A DNA stretch of 61,865 bases, from positions 1 to 61,865 of the forward strand of contig CAJMMA010000009.1 in assembly GCA_905214435.1 (NCBI GenBank). Reading direction: 5' to 3'. The notes under the pieces were generated by a model. It saw nothing but the letters and a program-made list of their open reading frames with translations. It was not told where the DNA came from and ran no database searches. Shown here one piece after another: positions 8,461-16,066 of this stretch (position 1 is the first letter of the stretch; each line of letters opens with the position of its first letter). The DNA comes from an uncultured bacterium (lineage in GTDB: Bacteria > Actinomycetota > Coriobacteriia > Coriobacteriales > Coriobacteriaceae). The position numbers and the translations under genes are program-made.

Positions 8461-8516
8461 TTGTAAAAATGGACATCAGCGCTACTATAGTCCCACTTGC
8501 ACTTTGTCCCAGTGCA
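8461..8516 (+). promoter_or_regulatory. Promoter and inverted repeat upstream of the ABC importer
   Basis: TTGTAA (8461-8466) and TACTAT (8483-8488) with a 16-bp spacer form a plausible sigma-70 promoter. Just downstream TGCACT (8498-8503) and AGTGCA (8511-8516) make a short inverted repeat that could be an operator or leader hairpin. Confidence 0.5.
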
Positions 8517-8551
8517 GTGTTTCCAGCCATTTTTATACTGGGGGTAATGAT

Positions 8552-9532
8552 ATGAAGGACATCACCATCAGCCGCAGGAGCCTTCTGGTCTCCGCCGGCC
8601 TGCTCGCGCTCGCCCCGCTCGCCGGATGCGGCGGCAACTCTGGTTCCGGCTCTGCTGCCGCCGGTTCCGACTACACCATCGGCGTTCTGCAGCTCACCGA
8701 GCACTCCGCACTCGACGCCGCCAACGATGGCTTTGTCAAGGCCATCAAGGAGAGCGGTCTTAAGGTCAAGATCGACCAGAAGAACGCTCAGAACGACCAG
8801 TCCACGTGTAAGTCCATTGCCGACAAGTTTGTGGGCGACAGCGTCAGCCTGATTTATGCCATCGCCACGCCCGCCGCGCAGGCTGCCGCCGGCGCCACGG
8901 CCGATATCCCCATCGTGGGCTGTGCCATCACCGACTACGCCGCCTCCGGCCTGGTCCAGGACAACGACAAGCCCGGCACCAACGTCACGGGCGCTTCCGA
9001 CCTCACCCCGGTCGCCGAGCAGCTCGAGATGATGCAGAAGGTCCTGCCCGACGTTAAAAAGGTCGGCCTGCTCTACTGCACCGCCGAGTCCAACTCCGAC
9101 GTCCAGATCAAGGCCGCCAAGAAGGAGCTCGACAAGCTGGGCCTCGAGTACACCGACTTCACCGTCTCGAGCTCCAACGAGATTCAGTCCGTCGTCGAGT
9201 CTGCCGTGGGCAAGGTCGACGCGCTGTACTCCCCCACTGACAACACCATCGCCGCGGGCGCTTCGCAGGTCGGCCAGATCTGCAAGGAGAATAAGCTCCC
9301 CTTCGTGACCGGCGAGGAGGGTATGTGCATGGCCGGCGGCCTGTTCACCCTCTCTATCAACTATAAGGACCTGGGCTACGCCGCGGGCGAGATGGCCGTT
9401 AAGATCCTGAAGGGCGAGGCCAAGCCCGAGGACATGCCGATCAAGCACCTCTCGAGCAAGGACCTGGTCGTCGTCAAGAACGACGAGATGGCCGAGGCCC
9501 TAGGCATCGACCTTTCCGCTCTGGACGAGTAG
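8552..9532 (+). CDS. ABC transporter substrate-binding lipoprotein (TrpX-like family)
   Basis: A 326-residue exported lipoprotein. It has a twin-residue n-region (SRRS), a hydrophobic core and lipobox LAGC with Cys26, then a Gly/Ser-rich spacer. The mature part has a periplasmic-binding fold of the ABC_sub_bind family: YTIGVLQLTEHSALD, later VTGASDLTPVAEQLEMMQ and VDALYSPTDNTIAAG. Members include streptococcal TrpX, proposed to bind tryptophan or other aromatic or sulfonated ligands. It is first in an operon with a matching permease and ATPase. Substrate unknown. The start has GGGGGTAATGAT before it. A hairpin separates it from the permease gene. Confidence 0.85.
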   Translation: MKDITISRRSLLVSAGLLALAPLAGCGGNSGSGSAAAGSDYTIGVLQLTEHSALDAANDGFVKAIKESGLKVKIDQKNAQNDQSTCKSIADKFVGDSVSLIYAIATPAAQAAAGATADIPIVGCAITDYAASGLVQDNDKPGTNVTGASDLTPVAEQLEMMQKVLPDVKKVGLLYCTAESNSDVQIKAAKKELDKLGLEYTDFTVSSSNEIQSVVESAVGKVDALYSPTDNTIAAGASQVGQICKENKLPFVTGEEGMCMAGGLFTLSINYKDLGYAAGEMAVKILKGEAKPEDMPIKHLSSKDLVVVKNDEMAEALGIDLSALDE

Positions 9533-9603
9533 CGCCATGCGCGGTAACGCGTCTAGGGCCCGCACGCGCGCCACAGCCGCGTTATTCAATATCTGAGTCA
9601 TTG

Positions 9604-9632
9604 GGGCGAACGCTAAAGGCCGGCGTTCGCCC
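9604..9632 (+). terminator. Intercistronic hairpin between binding protein and permease genes
   Basis: GGGCGAACGC (9604-9613) pairs perfectly with GCGTTCGCCC (9623-9632); the following bases are TGCTTGTTT. A weak terminator or RNA-stabilising hairpin here would give more binding protein than permease, a common arrangement in ABC importers. The remaining intergenic bases to 9736 hold only the AGGAGG ribosome site. Confidence 0.65.
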
Positions 9633-9736
9633 TGCTTGTTTCAGGTAAAACAAAACGTCTGTCCGCCGCTCTTTTATGCATTGGTACCGCTATTATGGAA
9701 AATCACGTGTCCACCCTATCCTAGGAGGTATGAAGC

Positions 9737-10660
9737 ATGCTCATTGCATTGCAGGGCGCCGTTTCGCAGGGCGTCCTCTGGGGCATCATGGTGCTTGGCG
9801 TGTTTATCACGTTCCGCCTGCTCGACATCCCCGATATGACCTGCGACGGCAGCTTTGCCCTCGGCGGCTGTGTCTGCGCCGTGCTCATCGTCAACAATAA
9901 CGTCGACCCCTTGCTCGCCGTGCTGGCCGGCATGTGCGCCGGCGCCATCGCGGGCGCCGTCACGGGCATCTTGACCACCGTCTTTGAGATTCCCGCAATC
10001 CTCGCCGGAATCCTTACGCAGATCAGTCTGTGGTCCATCAACCTGCGCATCATGGGCAAGTCCAATACGCCCATTCTTGCCAAGGGCACCATCTTCTCAT
10101 CCGTCAGCCACATGACGGGCCTGCCGCAGTCCACTGTTGCCATTATCCTGGGCATTGTGCTGGCCGTGGCCATCGTCGCCATCCTGTACTGGTTCTTTGG
10201 CACCGAGATCGGCTCGGCGCTGCGTGCCACCGGCAACAACGAATACATGATCCGCGCCCTGGGCGTCAACACCAACTCCACCAAGATGATCGCCCTCGTG
10301 CTCTCCAACGCCCTTATCGGCCTTTCGGGTGCGCTCATCTGCCAGAGCCAGAAGTACGCTGACATTGGCATGGGCACCGGCGCCATCGTTATCGGTCTTG
10401 CCGCCATTGTTATCGGCGAGGTGCTCGGTCGCCTGCTGCCCGGCGGTCTGACGCAGTTTAGCGTCCGTCTTGCCTCTGCCGTCTTTGGCTCCGTGGTCTA
10501 CTTCCTCATCCGCGCCATCGTGCTGCAGCTGGGCATGGACGCCAACGACATGAAGCTGCTCTCCGCCGTGATCGTTGCCGTGGCCCTGTGCGTGCCCGTG
10601 GTTTGGGAGCGCTACAAGCTCCGCAGCTCCTACACGAAGGGAGATGAGGCAGATGCTTAA
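9737..10660 (+). CDS. ABC transporter permease (TrpY-like, branched-chain-type fold)
   Basis: A 307-residue membrane protein with about 8-9 hydrophobic helices, of the family related to LivH-type permeases and found beside ABC_sub_bind proteins. Recognisable pieces are ITFRLLDIPDMTCDGSFALG near the N-terminus and ATGNNEYMIRALGVNT around residue 165-180, the likely cytoplasmic coupling loop. It transports the unknown substrate of the binding protein. AGGAGG lies 7 bp upstream of the ATG. The 3' end overlaps the ATPase gene by 8 bp, indicating translational coupling. Confidence 0.87.
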   Translation: MLIALQGAVSQGVLWGIMVLGVFITFRLLDIPDMTCDGSFALGGCVCAVLIVNNNVDPLLAVLAGMCAGAIAGAVTGILTTVFEIPAILAGILTQISLWSINLRIMGKSNTPILAKGTIFSSVSHMTGLPQSTVAIILGIVLAVAIVAILYWFFGTEIGSALRATGNNEYMIRALGVNTNSTKMIALVLSNALIGLSGALICQSQKYADIGMGTGAIVIGLAAIVIGEVLGRLLPGGLTQFSVRLASAVFGSVVYFLIRAIVLQLGMDANDMKLLSAVIVAVALCVPVVWERYKLRSSYTKGDEADA

Positions 10661-11447
10661 GCTCTCGCACGTCAAGAAGACCTTTAACAAGGGCACCGTC
10701 ACCGAGAAGCGCGCACTCACCGGCGTCGACCTTACCCTGAATGATGGCGACTTTGTAACCGTGATTGGCGGCAACGGCGCCGGCAAGTCCACGCTGCTCA
10801 ATATGATCGCCGGCGTGTATCCGCTTGATTCGGGTGTTATTGAGCTCGACGGCACCGACATCTCGCGTCTGAGCGAGTCGCAGCGCGCCAAGTACCTGGG
10901 CCGTGTGTTCCAGGACCCCATGCGCGGCACCGCAGCCGACATGCAAATTGCCGAAAACCTGGCCCTCGCCAAGCGCCGCGGCCAGCGTCGCGGCCTTTCG
11001 TGGGGCGTCACCAAGGCCGAGAAGGACGAGTACGTTGAGCTGCTCAAGCGTCTGGACCTTGGTCTGGATACACGCCTCAACGCTAAGGTCGGCCTGCTCT
11101 CGGGTGGCCAGCGCCAGGCACTCACGCTGCTCATGGCCACGCTCACCAAGCCGCGCTTGCTGCTGCTCGACGAGCACACCGCGGCACTCGACCCCAAGAC
11201 CGCCTCTAAGGTGCTCAATCTGACCGAGGAGATTGTCGACGAGAACCACCTGACCACGCTCATGGTCACGCACAACATGAATGACGCCATCCGTCTGGGC
11301 AATCGCCTGATCATGATGCACGAGGGCCATGTGATCTACGACGTGGCCGGCGACGAGAAGAAGTCGCTCACCGTAGCCGACCTGCTGCAGAAGTTCGAGG
11401 AGGTCTCGGGCGGCGAGCTCGCCAACGACCGCATGCTGCTGAGCTAA
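10653..11447 (+). CDS. ABC transporter ATP-binding protein (TrpZ-like)
   Basis: A 264-residue ABC ATPase. Walker A is GGNGAGKST (39-47), signature LSGGQ (149-153), Walker B LLLLDE (169-174) followed by the H-loop VTHN. The start is ambiguous: ATG at 10644 lies three codons earlier in frame, but GGGAG is too close to it, so 10653 is preferred. It overlaps the permease gene and completes the three-gene importer. The substrate is not evident. A double terminator follows directly. Confidence 0.9.
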   Translation: MLKLSHVKKTFNKGTVTEKRALTGVDLTLNDGDFVTVIGGNGAGKSTLLNMIAGVYPLDSGVIELDGTDISRLSESQRAKYLGRVFQDPMRGTAADMQIAENLALAKRRGQRRGLSWGVTKAEKDEYVELLKRLDLGLDTRLNAKVGLLSGGQRQALTLLMATLTKPRLLLLDEHTAALDPKTASKVLNLTEEIVDENHLTTLMVTHNMNDAIRLGNRLIMMHEGHVIYDVAGDEKKSLTVADLLQKFEEVSGGELANDRMLLS

Positions 11448-11488
11448 ACCTACCAAAAAGGGACAGGTTTATTTTGGCAGGTTTTATC
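11446..11488 (+). terminator. GGGACAGG-loop hairpin starting at the ATPase stop codon
   Basis: AAACCTACCAAAA and TTTTGGCAGGTTTT form the stem around AGGGACAGGTTTA. The hairpin begins within the stop codon of the ATPase gene. An almost identical hairpin begins at the rph stop codon (46204-46242), where the flanking ACGTTT/CAGATAAAACC sequence is also conserved. Confidence 0.75.
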
Positions 11489-11500
11489 TGCGCAAACGTC

Positions 11501-11541
11501 AAAACCGCCGCAAAGGGACAGACGCCCTTGCGGCGGTTTTC
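11501..11541 (+). terminator. Second terminator hairpin with GGGACAG loop
   Basis: AAAACCGCCGCAAAGG pairs with CCCTTGCGGCGGTTTT around a short GACAGACG loop. It stands 12 bp behind the first hairpin, so the importer operon ends in two related palindromes. Confidence 0.8.
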
Positions 11542-11603
11542 GCATATGATGTCGATAATCCAGCGTCAGCAGGAACCACTGGTTAAGAACTAAGGAAACT
11601 GCC

Positions 11604-11708
11604 ATGAGAAGACTCCTTCCCCGTCTTGCTTGACCGCCGCACTCCTTGCCGGCGTGCTCGCCGGCGGCCCAGCTTACGCCACCGCGGCCACCCCATCTCA
11701 AGTTATCG
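11604..11708 (+). pseudogene. Remnant of a secreted-protein gene (signal peptide only)
   Basis: A ribosome site AAGGAAA and ATG at 11604 start MRRLLPRLA, then TGA. Reading one frame over from that point gives LTAALLAGVLAGGPAYA followed by TAATPSQ, the core and cleavage region of a classic Sec signal peptide. About 25 residues later the sequence runs straight into a terminator stem. The best explanation is a secreted-protein gene with a frameshift in its signal peptide and a deleted body. No mature domain is left to identify. Confidence 0.6.
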
Positions 11709-11738
11709 GCCCGTCCGATGTGATCGGACGGGCTTTTT
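11709..11738 (+). terminator. Terminator after the signal-peptide remnant
   Basis: GCCCGTCCGAT (11709-11719) and ATCGGACGGGC (11723-11733) form a perfect 11-bp stem with a 3-nt loop and a following T run. Confidence 0.85.
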
Positions 11739-11781
11739 GGTGGGTATCATGGTTGAATGATCATTAGGAGGTTTTCCCTAC

Positions 11782-12549
11782 ATGGAATTGTTTGAACCGA
11801 TTCTTCATTTCTTTGAGCAGCGCTGGGTCCACAACATCATCTGGGCCGTCATCTTGGTAATAGTCACCGCCATCGCCGCCAAGGTGGCATCCAAGACCCT
11901 GCGCCACCTACTCAACCGAGACGACAACCCGCTTCCCGCATCGAGCATCTTCATCAACATCGCGCGTGCCGTCATTTGGATGATCGGCGGCAGCTTTATC
12001 CTCGACAACTGCTTTGGCATTAACGCAAACGCGCTCGTCGCCGCTCTTGGCGTCGGCGGCATCGCCATCTCGCTCGGCTTTCAGGACACGCTATCAAACC
12101 TTATCGGCGGCATGCAAGTGACCTTTATGGGCATCATCAAGCCCGGCGACAATATCGAGGTCGGCGGCGTGTCGGGCGTGGTCCAGGACATCACTTGGCG
12201 CCACACGACCATCGAGGACGCCTGCGGACAGACCATCATCGTCCCCAACTCCAACATCTCCAAGAACACACTCGTGCACCTCATGCCCTTTGGACGCGTT
12301 GTCGTTCCCGTCGCGGTGAAGGACACGTCAAAGTGGGACTCGCTCGATGCGCTGGCAGACGAGCTCGCCTGTGCCACCAAGGTCGCCGTTTCACCCATCT
12401 CGGGCTTTGACAAGGAACCCTACGTGCTCTTTAGCGAGATCGGCGACTTTGGCATTAAGGGTAAGATCATCTTTATCGTCAGTGACGACAGCACCACCTT
12501 TACGGCAGCCGACGCCTGCATCCGCGCCATCGCCCCCATCATCGCCTAA
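11782..12549 (+). CDS. Small-conductance mechanosensitive channel, MscS family
   Basis: A 255-residue membrane protein: one helix at about 18-37, two more around 60-100, the third being the glycine/alanine-rich pore helix ALVAALGVGGIAISLGFQ. The beta domain follows with MGIIKPGDNIEVGG and IIVPNSNIS, which is diagnostic for MscS. It opens under membrane tension to release solutes during hypo-osmotic shock. Somewhat shorter than E. coli MscS (286). TTAGGAGG precedes the start. It looks monocistronic, ending in a GGGACAGG-loop hairpin. Confidence 0.92.
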   Translation: MELFEPILHFFEQRWVHNIIWAVILVIVTAIAAKVASKTLRHLLNRDDNPLPASSIFINIARAVIWMIGGSFILDNCFGINANALVAALGVGGIAISLGFQDTLSNLIGGMQVTFMGIIKPGDNIEVGGVSGVVQDITWRHTTIEDACGQTIIVPNSNISKNTLVHLMPFGRVVVPVAVKDTSKWDSLDALADELACATKVAVSPISGFDKEPYVLFSEIGDFGIKGKIIFIVSDDSTTFTAADACIRAIAPIIA

Positions 12550-12588
12550 AACCACCGCAAAGGGGACAGGCACCTTTGTGGTGGTTTC
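12548..12588 (+). terminator. GGGACAGG-loop terminator after the mscS-type gene
   Basis: AAACCACCGCAAAGG pairs with CCTTTGTGGTGGTTT around GGACAGGCA. The hairpin overlaps the TAA stop of the channel gene. Same family as hairpins at 15281, 17295 and 19005. Confidence 0.8.
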
Positions 12589-12643
12589 GCATCGTGGTAC
12601 CATGGTTCATATCGTTGTTTAAACGACTAAGGGAGTAGACACC

Positions 12644-14566
12644 ATGGAAGAGGCCTATCGTCAAGCGCGCAAGCGCGGCGAACAGGGACGCCGTCGCGCC
12701 ATCAGCCAAAGCGAGCATCCATATCTTGCGGACCTCGACAGCTTGGTCGCCCAGCTTCCCTGCGGGCAGCGCGAGAACATCGGCCTGCGGGACATTCCGC
12801 TCGAAATGGTCGTCGGCACGGTTACCAAAGGTCGCCAGTCCGCCTTTTCGTGTAACTTTATGCCGCTGCTCCCCTGGAATACCGAATTCGCCCGCAAATG
12901 GTCCAACCTCTACGATATCCAAATCTCCGAGGGCTACCGCGACCCCATCATCGTCACCGAGTTCATGCACCGCTTTTACGTCCAAGAGGGCAACAAGCGT
13001 GTCAGCGTCCTCAAATTCCTTGACGCTCCGACGGTTTCGGCCAAGGTGACGCGTCTGTACCCCGGTAAGTGGGATTCCGTCGAGAGCCGCCTGTACGGTG
13101 AGTTTTGCGCCTTTTGGTACGTATGCCCCCTGTACGAGATTGAGTTTTCGCGCGAGGGCAGCTACGAGATGCTTGCCAAAATGCTCGGCCAAGATCTTGT
13201 CGAAAAATGGCCTCAAAAGAAGGTCGACTACCTACGTCACACCTTCCTGCTCTTTAAGCGCGCCTATCTTCGCGCGGGCGGCGACCACTTGGACATTACG
13301 CCTGCCGATGCCATGCTCGTCTACCTCAACGTCTACAACCAGGACCGTCTGCTGGATACGCCGACGGATATCGTCGTCAACCGTCTGTGCAAGATTTGGC
13401 GCGAGCTTGTCATTGCCGGCAAAAGCGACGAGGACAAAGTCGATCTTGTCGAAGCGCCGCAGCCCAACGAGAAAGAGGGCGCACCGACAAAAGCTACCTC
13501 GGGCGTGCTCAACTTCTTTATGAGCAAGACCGTCTGCTCCACTGCCAATCCCATGCGAATCGCCTTTATCCACGAGTTTCCCTGTGCCACGTCGAGCTGG
13601 GACAGCCTACACGACCAGGGCCGCCGGTATCTTGATGAGCACTTTGGCGGCATCGTGCGCACCGAGGCGTTCGAGGACTGCCACGATTCGGACGTGTTCT
13701 ACGCCGCCGTCGAGACAGCCGTAAAGCACGGGGCGAACGTCATCTTCTCGACCTCACACCGGCTCATGGAATACACGCTCAGGGCGTCAGTCGAGTATCC
13801 CCAGGTGCGGTTCCTTAACTGCTCAATCGGCCTTCCCCACCAAAGCGTCCGCTCGTACTTTGGAAAGATGTACGAGGCCAAGTTCCTACTGGGCGCCCTT
13901 GCCGCCAGCATGGCCGACAACCACCGTATTGGCTACCATGCGTCGGTCTTCGCCTCGGGCGCGCTGAGCGAAATCAACGCCTTCGCTATCGGTGCCTCGC
14001 TGCTCGACCCTCGTGCGCAGATTATCCTCACTTGGGGAGATGTTCCCGCCGGCGGTCTTGCCGAAGCCATGTGTCGCGAGGGCGTGAGCGTCATGACCGG
14101 CGCCGATATGTCCAAGTCTCTCGAGGACCCCACCGCCTACGGGCTTCACCGTCTGGTAAACGGCAAGGAAGTTACCGGTATTGCTATGCCGGTATGGAAC
14201 TGGGGCCGTTACTACGAACTCATCGTACGCAGCCTACTGCACGGCACATGGGACGAGACCGCCGATGACCAGCAGGTGCGCGCCGTCAACTACTGGTACG
14301 GTATGAGCTCCGGCGTCATCGATATTCGCTACGCTCCGGGCCTACCCTATCAGACGCGTAAACTTGTGCAGCTGCTTCGCAACGGCATTGTCGAGGGCTC
14401 CATCAACCCATTTGGCGGCGAGCTCCACAGCCAGGACGGCGTGGTTCAGATTGAGGGCTTCCCTCCCCTGCCGAGTACGCAGATTGTCGAGATGAACTGG
14501 CTGGCTGACAACGTTATAGGCTCGATTCCGCAGCTCGATAACGAGCCGGAGGTCCGTGCCCTATGA
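12644..14566 (+). CDS. Cytoplasmic ParB-like/PnrA-like (BMP family) fusion protein
   Basis: A 640-residue protein with no signal peptide or membrane helix. The N-terminal half (about 40-260) contains a ParB/Srx-like piece: IPLEMVVGTV (51-60) and FYVQEGNKRVSVLKFL (111-126), where the E-G-N-K/H-R pattern marks ParB-type nuclease/CTPase folds. From about 303 (NPMRIAFIHEFP) to 590 the sequence follows BMP/PnrA/Med nucleoside-binding proteins: DVFYAAVETAVKHGANVIFS, FGKMYEAKFLLGALAA, YGLHRLVNG. BMP proteins are usually exported; this one appears intracellular and so is probably a sensor rather than a transporter component. It overlaps the phosphoesterase gene by 4 bp. Function unknown. Confidence 0.7.
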   Translation: MEEAYRQARKRGEQGRRRAISQSEHPYLADLDSLVAQLPCGQRENIGLRDIPLEMVVGTVTKGRQSAFSCNFMPLLPWNTEFARKWSNLYDIQISEGYRDPIIVTEFMHRFYVQEGNKRVSVLKFLDAPTVSAKVTRLYPGKWDSVESRLYGEFCAFWYVCPLYEIEFSREGSYEMLAKMLGQDLVEKWPQKKVDYLRHTFLLFKRAYLRAGGDHLDITPADAMLVYLNVYNQDRLLDTPTDIVVNRLCKIWRELVIAGKSDEDKVDLVEAPQPNEKEGAPTKATSGVLNFFMSKTVCSTANPMRIAFIHEFPCATSSWDSLHDQGRRYLDEHFGGIVRTEAFEDCHDSDVFYAAVETAVKHGANVIFSTSHRLMEYTLRASVEYPQVRFLNCSIGLPHQSVRSYFGKMYEAKFLLGALAASMADNHRIGYHASVFASGALSEINAFAIGASLLDPRAQIILTWGDVPAGGLAEAMCREGVSVMTGADMSKSLEDPTAYGLHRLVNGKEVTGIAMPVWNWGRYYELIVRSLLHGTWDETADDQQVRAVNYWYGMSSGVIDIRYAPGLPYQTRKLVQLLRNGIVEGSINPFGGELHSQDGVVQIEGFPPLPSTQIVEMNWLADNVIGSIPQLDNEPEVRAL

Positions 14567-15273
14567 ATATCCTAGCCATTGCCGATGTAGAGGAGCGCTG
14601 CCTGTGGGAATGTTTTCGCAAGGAGCGCTTTGAGGACGTTGACCTGATTCTATCCGCAGGCGACCTGGATCCGGACTATCTTGAGTTTTTGGTCACTGTC
14701 ATCAACAAACCGCTTGTGTACGTTCGTGGCAACCACGACGACCGCTACGCGCGCCATGCACCGGGCGGGTGCATTTGTGTTGAGGACAGCGTATATGTGT
14801 ACCGAGGTATTCGCATTGCGGGTCTGGGCGGTTCCATGCGCTACCGCGACGGCGCGAACATGTATACCGAGCGCGAGATGGCAAAACGCATGCGCAAGCT
14901 ATCGCGAAAAATCGCACTGGTAGACGGATGCGATATTCTACTTACCCATGCACCCGTCGCAGGCATGGGCGACCTGGACGACCTGCCGCATCGAGGATTC
15001 GAGTGCTTTAATGCGGCTCTTGAGTCTTGGGGTCCCGACTATATGATTCACGGGCATGTGCACCAAAGCTACGGCCCCAACTTTCAACGCGAGCGCCAAC
15101 ACCCATGCGGAACGAAGATTGTCAACGCCTGCGGCTATACCAAGATCGAAATTGACGAGGCGCGCTACCCCACGCGCGGTTGGAAGGCCGCTTGGCTCAA
15201 CTCGCAAACCATGCGCCGCGAGCTCAAACGCCACGAAGCAATCGAGTCTTCAACCGCCAGAACCCCCTGGTAA
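14563..15273 (+). CDS. Calcineurin-like metallophosphoesterase
   Basis: A 236-residue phosphoesterase with the dinuclear-metal motifs in order: AIADVEE (5-11; the usual D-x-H reads D-x-E here), GD (33-34), GNHD (56-59), THAP (128-131) and GHVH (164-167). The C-terminus is basic. Substrate cannot be read; relatives cleave cyclic or linear phosphodiesters, nucleotides or phosphoproteins. ATGA overlap with the upstream ParB-like/PnrA-like gene indicates coupled translation and probably a joint function, for instance a nucleoside or nucleotide sensor with a nucleotide hydrolase. A terminator ends the pair. Confidence 0.85.
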   Translation: MNILAIADVEERCLWECFRKERFEDVDLILSAGDLDPDYLEFLVTVINKPLVYVRGNHDDRYARHAPGGCICVEDSVYVYRGIRIAGLGGSMRYRDGANMYTEREMAKRMRKLSRKIALVDGCDILLTHAPVAGMGDLDDLPHRGFECFNAALESWGPDYMIHGHVHQSYGPNFQRERQHPCGTKIVNACGYTKIEIDEARYPTRGWKAAWLNSQTMRRELKRHEAIESSTARTPW

Positions 15274-15280
15274 CTGCCAA

Positions 15281-15320
15281 CAACCACCACGAAGGGGATA
15301 GGCACCTTTATGGTGGTTTT
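15281..15320 (+). terminator. GGGACAGG-family terminator after the phosphoesterase gene
   Basis: ACCACCACGAAGG pairs with CCTTTATGGTGGT around GGATAGGCA, followed by TTTTGC. The next 20 bases, GCTGACTCGTCCGACCTGTC, are identical to those after the hairpin at 17295, so the repeat unit is longer than the stem. Confidence 0.8.
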
Positions 15321-15387
15321 GCTGACTCGTCCGACCTGTCCATCACGGTGCTTGTGTAATTAACGAGAACACTCATTGTTTTGTAAG

Positions 15388-15415
15388 GACGGCGCTCACG
15401 TGCCGTCTTTTTTTG
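15388..15415 (+). terminator. Strong terminator upstream of the ECF sigma gene
   Basis: GACGGC (15388-15393) and GCCGTC (15402-15407) form a G+C-rich stem with an 8-nt loop, followed by seven or more T. No gene ends nearby: the previous gene already has a terminator at 15281-15320. It may end a short untranslated RNA of under 100 nt or act as an attenuator in the sigma-operon leader. Confidence 0.7.
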
Positions 15416-15505
15416 TCAACTTATGCAGTCTCGACCGTGTTGTATGTAGAGGGACCTCGCGAGACGCCTTCCCTATATCCACCACGACCAATTGGAGGTG
15501 ACACT

Positions 15506-16066
15506 ATGCCTGCACGCCGTAACCGCAATAGCACGCTCCGATGCGATGCCGATCAGATCGAGCGGGAAGCAAAGCGCTTGGTCGACACGTATTCCGACCT
15601 CATCCTTCGATTGTGCTATTCGGCCCTTGGATCCGCTGACGACGCTCAAGACATCTGCCAGGACACGCTGATCAAGATTCTCCAACGCACTCAACCGTTC
15701 GACTCGCTCGAACACGAACGTGCTTGGGTGATCCGAGTCGCACTGAACGCATGTCGCGATATCGGCCGTACGCACGCGAATCACCCGGTTGTCGACCTCG
15801 ATTCGCTCCCCGATTTCTGCGCACCCGTAACACATACCGAGCAAGAATTCGCGCAACGCGACTGCGCCATTCTTTCCGCTGTCACGGCCCTGCCTCAAGC
15901 ACAGCGCATCGCCATCTTTTTGCACTACTACGCAGGCATGAGCATCAGGGAAATCGCAGACGCCGTTCACGCGACGCCAGCTGCAACCGCCCAGCACCTT
16001 AGCCGCGGACGTGCGTCACTTCGGCTTTCCTTGAAAGGAGACCACAATGACTACGAATTCGAATGA
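15506..16066 (+). CDS. ECF RNA polymerase sigma factor
   Basis: A 186-residue group 4 sigma factor. Region 2 (about 18-85) includes LCYSALGSADDAQDICQDTL, the helix that contacts core polymerase and the -10 element, and the WVIRVALNACRD end of region 2.4. Region 4 (about 120-178) has the helix-turn-helix MSIREIADAVHATPAATAQH. There is no region 1.1 or 3. The ATG at 15506 follows TTGGAGGTGACACT; the frame is open upstream without a better start. It overlaps the next gene, a membrane-anchored putative anti-sigma factor, by 20 bp. Confidence 0.9.
   Translation: MPARRNRNSTLRCDADQIEREAKRLVDTYSDLILRLCYSALGSADDAQDICQDTLIKILQRTQPFDSLEHERAWVIRVALNACRDIGRTHANHPVVDLDSLPDFCAPVTHTEQEFAQRDCAILSAVTALPQAQRIAIFLHYYAGMSIREIADAVHATPAATAQHLSRGRASLRLSLKGDHNDYEFE

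Noticed and set aside
15413..15505. A 31-residue N-terminal extension of the ECF sigma factor
   Set aside because: It starts at the end of the upstream terminator, has no ribosome site and does not resemble sigma region 2; GGAGGTGACACT marks the later ATG.
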